Shown here: positions 1 through 4,375 of the stretch, piece by piece | Layout of the letters: the number at the start of each line of letters is the position of its first letter | Position numbering within the stretch: the first letter of the stretch is position 1 | Origin: an uncultured Clostridia bacterium | Lineage (GTDB): Bacteria > Bacillota > Clostridia > Christensenellales > UBA1242 | Direction of reading: 5' to 3' | Length of the DNA stretch: 7,376 bases | Assembly: GCA_947623795.1 (NCBI GenBank) | Contig: CANQHS010000041.1 | Coordinates: 1 to 7,376, forward strand | Notes under the pieces: model-generated | Seen by the model: the letters and a program-made list of their open reading frames with translations, nothing else | Databases searched by the model: none | Told to the model about the DNA's origin: nothing | Position numbers and translations under genes: made by a program

Positions 1-1249
1 AACTGCGCAAAAATGTTGCGTCATTTTCTTTTGTAAACTGACCAATCCACTCAACAAGAGATAGATCGCAATTTTCAAAATAGCTGTTGTTGTTTTGCGG
101 CAGATATGTGGCGGTTATTGTTTTACCCCAAATGACTTCTCCTTTATAGTCCGTGTCCTTGCCCGCCAAGATGTCGAACAATGCGGTTACAACATTGCTA
201 TTGTCGCTCATGATTGCGATTTTGTTGTCCGGACGGACGGTGAAACTGACATTTTCAAACAGGCCTTTTTTTGTTAAATTTCTAACAAACAAAATGTCGT
301 TGCCTATGCGTTGCTCAAATTTAAAATCAATATATGGATATTTTCTGCTAGAGGGCTTGATGTCTTCAATCGTCAAGCGTTCAAGTTCCTTTTTGCGGCT
401 TGTGGCTTGCTTGGATTTTGAGGCATTGGCGGCAAATCGGGCGATGAAGTCTTGCAATTCTTTAGCGCGCTGTTCAGCCTTTTTGTTCTGTTCCTTTTGT
501 TGTTTTAATGCTAGTTGGCTTGACTCGTACCAAAAGTCGTAGTTGCCAAGATACAAATTGATTTTTCCATAATCTATGTCGCAAATATGCGTGCAGACTT
601 TATTCAAAAAGTGCCTATTGTGGCTGACAATAATAATCGTGTTTTCAAAATTCAAAATGAAATCTTCAAGCCAGCGGATTGTTTTAACATCAAGGTTGTT
701 GGTTGGTTCATCCAAAATGAGATTGTCCGGATTGGAAAACAATGCTTGGGCGAGCAAAACTTTAACTTTTATCTTGCTATCCACATTTGCCATTATTTCA
801 TTGTGTAATTCTTTTGGAATTTCAAGCGAATTTAACAAGTTTTCCGCATCACTTTCCGCGTCCCAGCCATTTAGTTCCATAAATTCAGCTTCCAACTCGC
901 CAAGTTTAACGCCATCTTCTTCTGTGAAATCGGTCTTTTGATAATATTTTTCCTTTTCGTCCATAATTTCAACAAGGCGCTTATGCCCCATTAAAACTGT
1001 TCTTAGAACGGTATAGTCATTATATTTTTCTTGGTTCTGTTCCAAAACGGACAATCTCTCTTTTGGCGGGATTATAACTTCGCCTTTGTTAGGCTCAAGG
1101 TCGCCAGAAAGAACGCGCATAAATGTAGATTTACCCGCACCATTGGCACCAATAACGCCATAGCAATTGCCCTTTGTGAATTTAAGGTTTACTTCGTCAA
1201 AAAGTTTTCGGCTTCCAAATTGAACAGCCACATTATTTACTGTTATCAT
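1..1249 (-). CDS. ABC-F family ATPase, YkpA/YbiT subfamily (C-terminus cut by window edge)
   Basis: This is a soluble protein with tandem ATP-binding cassettes and no membrane segments, the ABC-F type that acts on the ribosome. The first 416 residues are visible; relatives are about 530-540 aa, so roughly 115-125 are missing. NBD1 has Walker A GANGAGKS (residues 34-41), Walker B plus catalytic Glu in LILDEP (177-182, E181), a D-loop region NNLD and switch His210 in SHNRHFL. The interdomain linker (about 240-300) is lysine-, alanine- and glutamine-rich and contains ASKSKQATSRKK, typical of this subfamily. NBD2 begins near residue 318. Its P-loop is degenerate (SDNSNVVTA, 348-356), and so is the NBD1 signature (VDSKI at 156-160 where LSGGE/Q is expected), followed by an intact KVKVLLAQALF. 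The ATG at 1249 follows AGGAG (1254-1258) with a short 4-nt spacer. It looks like the housekeeping YkpA/YbiT branch rather than an antibiotic-resistance ABC-F. The family call is firm; the exact cellular role is not known from sequence. Confidence 0.95.
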   Translation of the reverse strand, partial: MITVNNVAVQFGSRKLFDEVNLKFTKGNCYGVIGANGAGKSTFMRVLSGDLEPNKGEVIIPPKERLSVLEQNQEKYNDYTVLRTVLMGHKRLVEIMDEKEKYYQKTDFTEEDGVKLGELEAEFMELNGWDAESDAENLLNSLEIPKELHNEIMANVDSKIKVKVLLAQALFSNPDNLILDEPTNNLDVKTIRWLEDFILNFENTIIIVSHNRHFLNKVCTHICDIDYGKINLYLGNYDFWYESSQLALKQQKEQNKKAEQRAKELQDFIARFAANASKSKQATSRKKELERLTIEDIKPSSRKYPYIDFKFEQRIGNDILFVRNLTKKGLFENVSFTVRPDNKIAIMSDNSNVVTALFDILAGKDTDYKGEVIWGKTITATYLPQNNNSYFENCDLSLVEWIGQFTKENDATFLRS

Positions 1250-1276
1250 AATTCTCCTATTTAGTTAGATTAGCAT

Positions 1277-1312
1277 AAAAAAAATAATTTTGCAATGATT
1301 TTTGCAAAATTA
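1277..1312 (-). terminator. Intrinsic terminator after the PAP2 gene
   Basis: On the minus strand an 11-bp perfect stem (arms 1302-1312 and 1285-1295, core AATTTTGCAA / TTGCAAAATT) encloses a 6-nt loop and is followed directly by eight U (1277-1284). It begins 9 nt past the PAP2 stop codon. The stem is AT-rich, but its length and clean U-run make it a good rho-independent terminator. On the plus strand there is no T-run after the stem, so it should act only on the nrdR-orf-PAP2 transcript. Only 27 nt separate the U-run from the ABC-F start codon. Confidence 0.85.
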
Positions 1313-1320
1313 CTATATTC

Positions 1321-1938
1321 TTATTTACTTTTAAATTTGTTAAGCACAAAAATTGTGGCGAACACGACAGGCAAACCGATTAGGTAACCAGCTATTATAT
1401 CACTACAATAATGAACGCCTAAATAAATTCGTGAAAAGCCAACGACAAGGACAATTAGGCTAAATAAAATTGTTAACGTGATTTTAAGCCATTTTTTGTC
1501 CACATATTTTAGCACGAAATAAATAAGCAGGCCGAAGAAAACGATGCTTAGCATTGCATGTGCACTTGGGAAGCTATATCCAATTTCTTTTATGACCATT
1601 TCAAGCGCTGGGCGGGGGCGTTTCACCGTGTATTTAATTAATAAATTAATAAGTGATGCCGCAGTTAGTCCACCAAGCAAACCAAAGCCTATGCGCCTAT
1701 TTTTAACGAAAATTAAAATAATTAAGGACGCGGCAAAAAGCACAACCGACGAGCCAAAATATGTGAGAATTTTAAGAACGACGTTGCAAAATCCGTTTCG
1801 TGAATTTAATAAAATTTCATTTAGTCTATCTATTGCAAAAATGTGTTTGTTTGCGACCAAAATTAAAAAAACCACAAAGCCAATAAGGCTTAACGCGGAA
1901 ACAACTATTGAAATTATCGTTTTTTTGTTTTGTTTCAT
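1321..1938 (-). CDS. PAP2-family membrane phosphatase
   Basis: This is an integral membrane acid phosphatase of the PAP2 (type 2 phosphatidic acid phosphatase) superfamily, which removes phosphate from lipid phosphates or pyrophosphates such as phosphatidate or undecaprenyl pyrophosphate. All three active-site motifs are present: KX6RP (K102 to R109-P110), PSAH (124-127, with His127) and SRX5HX3D (S169-R170, H176, D180). Hydrophobic segments lie near residues 8-29, 53-78, 84-101, 128-144, 150-168 and 180-200, giving about six membrane spans, with the catalytic motifs between them as usual. At 205 aa it is a normal bacterial length. The start at 1938 lies 19 nt after the preceding small ORF; the Shine-Dalgarno is weak (AAG about 5 nt upstream), so translation may depend on upstream ribosomes. 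It ends just before a strong terminator and is the last gene of its unit. The substrate cannot be told from the sequence. Confidence 0.93.
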   Translation of the reverse strand: MKQNKKTIISIVVSALSLIGFVVFLILVANKHIFAIDRLNEILLNSRNGFCNVVLKILTYFGSSVVLFAASLIILIFVKNRRIGFGLLGGLTAASLINLLIKYTVKRPRPALEMVIKEIGYSFPSAHAMLSIVFFGLLIYFVLKYVDKKWLKITLTILFSLIVLVVGFSRIYLGVHYCSDIIAGYLIGLPVVFATIFVLNKFKSK

Positions 1939-1957
1939 TTTATCTTACGATTTAAGC

Positions 1958-2146
1958 TTATTTAGTTAAATTGCCATTTGAGTTGGCGGGCAAACGATGT
2001 TTGCGAGGAGCTTTAGGCTGCTCTGTTTCCTTTTTCTTTGGGCGGGACAAATAAATTGATGTCCTACTAACAAGCCCAACATCCTTTGAAACTTTTTTTG
2101 TAGTGTCTTGCTCCGTGTGGCAAGTTTTATTTTCTTTTGTTTTCAT
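1958..2146 (-). CDS. Small basic hypothetical protein (62 aa)
   Basis: I do not recognise this protein. It opens with ATG two bases after the nrdR stop codon (TAG-AG-ATG) and ends 19 nt before the PAP2 start, so it fills the gap between two solid genes and is probably co-transcribed with them. A weak Shine-Dalgarno (GGAT, about 9 nt upstream) lies inside the end of nrdR. The product is rich in Lys, Thr, Arg, Asn, Gln and Pro, has a net positive charge, and has no hydrophobic stretch long enough for a membrane span or signal peptide. The second half contains RPKKKE and APRKHR patches, so it looks disordered and could bind nucleic acid, but that is only a guess from composition. Codon choice resembles the neighbours (mixed AAA/AAG, CGC/AGG). 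It could be a real small gene or a chance open frame in the spacer; tight spacing favours the former. Confidence 0.5.
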   Translation of the reverse strand: MKTKENKTCHTEQDTTKKVSKDVGLVSRTSIYLSRPKKKETEQPKAPRKHRLPANSNGNLTK

Positions 2147-2148
2147 CT

Positions 2149-2583
2149 CTATCTATCCAAAAATCTTCTAACATTTTCAAAGTTAGTGCAATCTGTGTGT
2201 TGAGTGTAGTAAACTAGGCAGGCCATTGAACTAATTTCCATAAGCACATCAAGAGCCACTGTCACGATATCTCGTGTTGAGATCTCTTGCTTTTGAAGAG
2301 CAAAAAGTTTTGTTTCAATTGTGGAAACAATCTCTTCAACCGATTTTGCAATATCCACGCAATATGTGGCATATTTTATGCTTTCGGTCAACTTTTCAAT
2401 TTTAAATGGCTCACGCACATTGTCTACATTTGTGACAACCATAGGATTGGATTCCACAGTTTCATATGTTGTGAAGCGTTTGCCACATTTCAAGCACTCT
2501 CTTCTACGCCTAATGCTGGTGTCTTTTAAATAGCGGCTGTCAACAACTTTGCTTTCGCTATTTCCGCAAAATATACATCTCAT
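2149..2583 (-). CDS. nrdR: Transcriptional repressor NrdR
   Basis: NrdR is a zinc-ribbon and ATP-cone repressor that senses ATP/dATP and shuts down ribonucleotide reductase genes. The N-terminus has the diagnostic zinc ribbon, with CxxC at C3/C6 and C30/C33, the SIRRRRECLKCGKRFTTYE block (23-41) and a conserved DSR at 15-17. The ATP-cone follows from about residue 48 (VVTNVDNVREPFKIEKL) to the C-terminus. Length (144 aa) is close to the usual 150. The C-terminal part is odd: where relatives have VAYVRFASVYR before FxDV, this one has MACLVYYTQHTDCTN before FENV, about three residues longer and without the SVYR motif. The ATG at 2583 follows a strong AAGGAG (2590-2595). It heads a unit with the 62-aa ORF and the PAP2 gene, and the YlmC-like gene upstream is a common clostridial neighbour. 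A NrdR-box-like sequence lies about 90 nt upstream of the start codon, suggesting autoregulation. Confidence 0.96.
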   Translation of the reverse strand: MRCIFCGNSESKVVDSRYLKDTSIRRRRECLKCGKRFTTYETVESNPMVVTNVDNVREPFKIEKLTESIKYATYCVDIAKSVEEIVSTIETKLFALQKQEISTRDIVTVALDVLMEISSMACLVYYTQHTDCTNFENVRRFLDR

Positions 2584-2608
2584 AATTTTCTCCTTAATTT
2601 ATAATTTT

Positions 2609-2637
2609 ATTATTGCACAAATCGTCGATTTTTACAA
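2609..2637 (-). promoter_or_regulatory. Candidate sigma-A promoter of nrdR
   Basis: On the minus strand TTGTAA (2632-2637) is followed after 17 nt by AATAAT (2609-2614), which is preceded by TGC, an extended -10 element. Predicted transcription would begin near 2602, leaving a leader of about 18-20 nt that includes the AAGGAG ribosome-binding site. The spacer holds a perfect 6-1-6 palindrome (AAATCG T CGATTT, 2619-2631) that could be an operator. The region is AT-rich, so chance matches are possible. Confidence 0.5.
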
Positions 2638-2674
2638 ATGATTTTGTATTGTTTTTTAAAATTTTTTTAAATTA

Positions 2675-2690
2675 AAAATCTATATAGTGT
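2675..2690 (-). promoter_or_regulatory. NrdR-box-like operator upstream of nrdR
   Basis: Compared by eye with the published NrdR-box consensus acaCwATATaTwGtgt (from memory), this 16-mer matches at 13 positions. One half, TATATAGTGT, is perfect; the other half is degraded. It lies about 90 nt upstream of nrdR, and it also sits in the 18-nt spacer of a weaker alternative promoter (TTGTTT at 2695-2700, TTTAAT at 2671-2676). NrdR boxes usually come in helically phased pairs, and I could not find a good second copy. This supports autoregulation only tentatively. Confidence 0.4.
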
Positions 2691-2720
2691 ATTGAAACAA
2701 AGCGTATACACCTAAATGCA

Positions 2721-2746
2721 AGAAAAAACAAGGGAAATACCTTGTT
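2721..2746 (-). terminator. Intrinsic terminator of the YlmC-like gene
   Basis: The minus strand has a 7-bp perfect stem, AACAAGG (2740-2746) and CCTTGTT (2727-2733), with a 6-nt loop, followed by a T-rich run (TTTTTT ending near 2723, then CT). The upstream arm begins inside the TAA stop codon of the YlmC-like gene (2745-2747), so terminator and stop codon overlap by two bases. It separates this gene from the nrdR unit. Confidence 0.75.
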
Positions 2747-3086
2747 AGTAACTTGTGTTTAGGTTGCTGCTGCCAAGCGTTATAACATTTGGCTTGTTGT
2801 GTCCACCCTTTGGCTGTGGCGGAGGTGGTGGAGGCGGATTTTCGTTAACATAAAGTTCAACCAAAATTACATCAACCCCAATTTTGCACACACAGTTGAA
2901 TGGAATGAACAAATCCTTATTGCCCTTAAACATTCCCCAAAAGCCGCAATTTGGCTGTGGCACAACAAATCCGAGTGCGTTGGCGGTTACAACATCAAAA
3001 ATTATGTCTGTTATATGCCCCAGACATTTGCCGTCAACCGTGTTTATGACCTGTTTGCGTTTCAGTTCAAGGAAGGACGCTTCCAT
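2745..3086 (-). CDS. YlmC/YmxH-family PRC-barrel protein with proline-rich tail
   Basis: The first 80 residues match the YlmC/YmxH pattern, a small PRC-barrel domain found in spore-forming Firmicutes: LELKRKQVIN (6-15) for the first strand, VDGKCLGHITDIIFD (17-31), a GFWGMF loop (48-53) and the closing KIGVDVILVEL (68-78). Family members are often annotated as sporulation proteins, but their biochemical role is not established. The usual length is about 80-90 aa; this one is 113 aa because of a tail with seven consecutive prolines (84-90) and a Gly/Asn/Ser-rich end. There are four cysteines (21, 47, 65, 67). No Shine-Dalgarno is visible before the ATG at 3086, while a TTGACA promoter is placed so that transcription could start at or next to the ATG. 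Its position directly upstream of nrdR is typical of Clostridia. Family assignment is fairly secure despite sequence divergence. Confidence 0.82.
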   Translation of the reverse strand: MEASFLELKRKQVINTVDGKCLGHITDIIFDVVTANALGFVVPQPNCGFWGMFKGNKDLFIPFNCVCKIGVDVILVELYVNENPPPPPPPQPKGGHNKPNVITLGSSNLNTSY

Positions 3087-3093
3087 ATCATAA

Positions 3094-3123
3094 AATATGA
3101 ATAAATTTGTAAAAAGTTGTCAA
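3094..3123 (-). promoter_or_regulatory. Candidate promoter of the YlmC-like gene, possibly leaderless
   Basis: On the minus strand a consensus -35 box TTGACA (3118-3123) is followed after 18 nt by CATATT (3094-3099; 4 of 6 matches to TATAAT). Counting 7 nt on puts the start of transcription at about 3086-3087, which is the ATG itself. There is no purine-rich ribosome-binding site in between, so the message may be leaderless. The box sits just past the M16 stop codon at 3139-3141. Confidence 0.5.
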
Positions 3124-3138
3124 ATTCGCCAAATTTTA

Positions 3139-4374
3139 TCAGTTTATACACAGCCCCACTTTTTTATTTGGATTTAATATTTTTTTAATAAAGAAGTTGA
3201 AATCATCCAAAGTTATAGAATCTAACAATTTCAAATATTGATCATTTGCTTGCTTGTTAAAATTCTCTAAGCTCTCGGCGTTTTGCTTTATTAATTCTGT
3301 CATTATAATTTCGTCTGCGTTTGATATGTTGTTATATTTATAATCAATTAAAATATTCCTTATATCCATTGGTTGAATTAAGCCGGGTTGTTTTAATTTG
3401 TTCATTTTTAAGTTAAATTTCGCCAGATTGAATTCTTTAGCAGTTAACCCTTTATTTGATAATCTTTCAAACCAAATATTTAACTCTTTTTCAACCTTTT
3501 CCCGGTTTTCAGGTTTATGCACAATGCTGATTGTAAATAATGTTTTGCCATCATCTTCCTTTAGACCACTTTTTGTTCGATACGCGAGTTGTTTTTTATG
3601 TCTTAATGGTTTTTTTAGTCCTATTCTAAAATTATTATTAAAATAAATTAAAATATCTAGCATTATTTTTTGTTTCTCATTAAGCTTTGTGGGCAAGATA
3701 AAATTTTTGTTTGTTGAAGCTGTTTCCAGCTTGCTAATATGCCCCGTTGAACTTTTTAATTCCTCATCAACTTTATTAAAATCTAATTTTAAATTTTTAT
3801 TTGACATTTTGGAAGTTGGCAACTCTTTATAAAATTCTTCAACTATAAACTTTAAAATTTCGCTTTTCAAATTTGAAACAATGGCAATCTCCAAATTTGC
3901 AGTTGTTAAATTTCTATTTATATAGTCTTTTATCATTTCGAGCGAAATACTTTTTAATGCTTTTTTATATTTTAAAATATCTTCATCGCTCAATGTTTGA
4001 TAGCTATATAATTCCTCTTCTATGATTAATTTTTCTTTTTCTAAATTTTCATTGGTTAAATTTGCATATCTTAGCATTTTTGCAATAGTTAAAAGGCGTT
4101 CTTTTAATTGAGCAAATGTTAAAACCGAAAAAGTAAATTCTAAATGGTCAAATCGTGTGCGTGCATCTGAGTTGTGAACACCCATATATTTATTTTCAAC
4201 CAATTTGTTGTTAATTAACAATTTCCCCATGATGAGATGTTCGCATATATGAGCTAATTGTGGGCATGTTTGTGTTGCTTTCCCACCTAAAAAATTTACA
4301 TTAACATAGGTTGCTTCGTTAATGGGGTTTTTTATAATATATAAATCTGCATCAAAAATTTTTATTTTTTCCAT
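3139..4374 (-). CDS. M16-family (pitrilysin-type) zinc metallopeptidase
   Basis: M16 enzymes are zinc peptidases that enclose short peptides in a clam-like chamber. The inverted zinc motif HxxEH is present as HICEH (H42, E45, H46). The third ligand is probably E121, 75 residues after H46, in the EKLIIEEEL stretch with the conserved Glu seven before it at E114. The C-terminal half has the second-domain signature LRHKKQLAYRT (257-267), which corresponds to the LREKxGLAY block whose Arg and Tyr help bind substrate. At 411 aa it fits the single-unit M16B type (about 400-430 aa). There is no signal peptide, so it should be cytoplasmic. The ATG is one base after the topoisomerase stop (TAA-T-ATG) and lacks a clear Shine-Dalgarno, suggesting translational coupling. 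Clostridia usually carry two adjacent M16 genes (YmfF/YmfH type); here there is one. The gene is clearly more AT-rich than its neighbour. Substrate is unknown. Confidence 0.88.
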   Translation of the reverse strand: MEKIKIFDADLYIIKNPINEATYVNVNFLGGKATQTCPQLAHICEHLIMGKLLINNKLVENKYMGVHNSDARTRFDHLEFTFSVLTFAQLKERLLTIAKMLRYANLTNENLEKEKLIIEEELYSYQTLSDEDILKYKKALKSISLEMIKDYINRNLTTANLEIAIVSNLKSEILKFIVEEFYKELPTSKMSNKNLKLDFNKVDEELKSSTGHISKLETASTNKNFILPTKLNEKQKIMLDILIYFNNNFRIGLKKPLRHKKQLAYRTKSGLKEDDGKTLFTISIVHKPENREKVEKELNIWFERLSNKGLTAKEFNLAKFNLKMNKLKQPGLIQPMDIRNILIDYKYNNISNADEIIMTELIKQNAESLENFNKQANDQYLKLLDSITLDDFNFFIKKILNPNKKVGLCIN

Positions 4375-4375
4375 A

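Noticed and set aside
1..1249. ABC-F gene as a pseudogene because of its degenerate P-loop and signature
   Set aside because: The frame stays open over 416 codons, other motifs are intact, and a non-canonical second P-loop is known in this subfamily, so functional asymmetry is likelier than decay.
1..1249. ABC-F as an antibiotic-resistance (target-protection) determinant
   Set aside because: The linker ASKSKQATSRKK and overall sequence fit the YkpA/YbiT group, not the resistance groups with long interdomain arms.
153..1264. Open frames on the plus strand across the ABC-F gene (for example 153-542 and 576-941)
   Set aside because: They are antisense to a gene with clear Walker and linker motifs, have no family resemblance, and their predicted proteins are Ser/Phe/Leu-rich as expected from complement frames.
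1285..1312. Long perfect inverted repeat as an attachment site or mobile-element end
   Set aside because: It is followed by eight U on the minus strand right after a gene end, which a terminator explains fully; there is no integrase or transposase nearby.
1544..1969. 141-codon plus-strand frame opposite the PAP2 gene
   Set aside because: The minus-strand frame carries all three PAP2 motifs; the plus frame has no recognisable domain and no convincing ribosome-binding site.
2637..2652. A second NrdR box downstream of the first
   Set aside because: The best candidate matches only about 9 of 16 consensus positions and its centre-to-centre distance (38 bp) does not fit the usual helical phasing.
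2687..2711. Inverted repeat GTGTAT / ATACAC with a 13-nt gap
   Set aside because: Six-base arms with a wide gap are easily found by chance in AT-rich DNA; I know no regulator with this site.
3121..3137. AAATT/AATTT inverted repeat after the M16 stop as a terminator
   Set aside because: The stem is five A/T pairs and no U-run follows on the minus strand, so it is unlikely to terminate; the topoisomerase-M16 unit may read into the YlmC-like gene.
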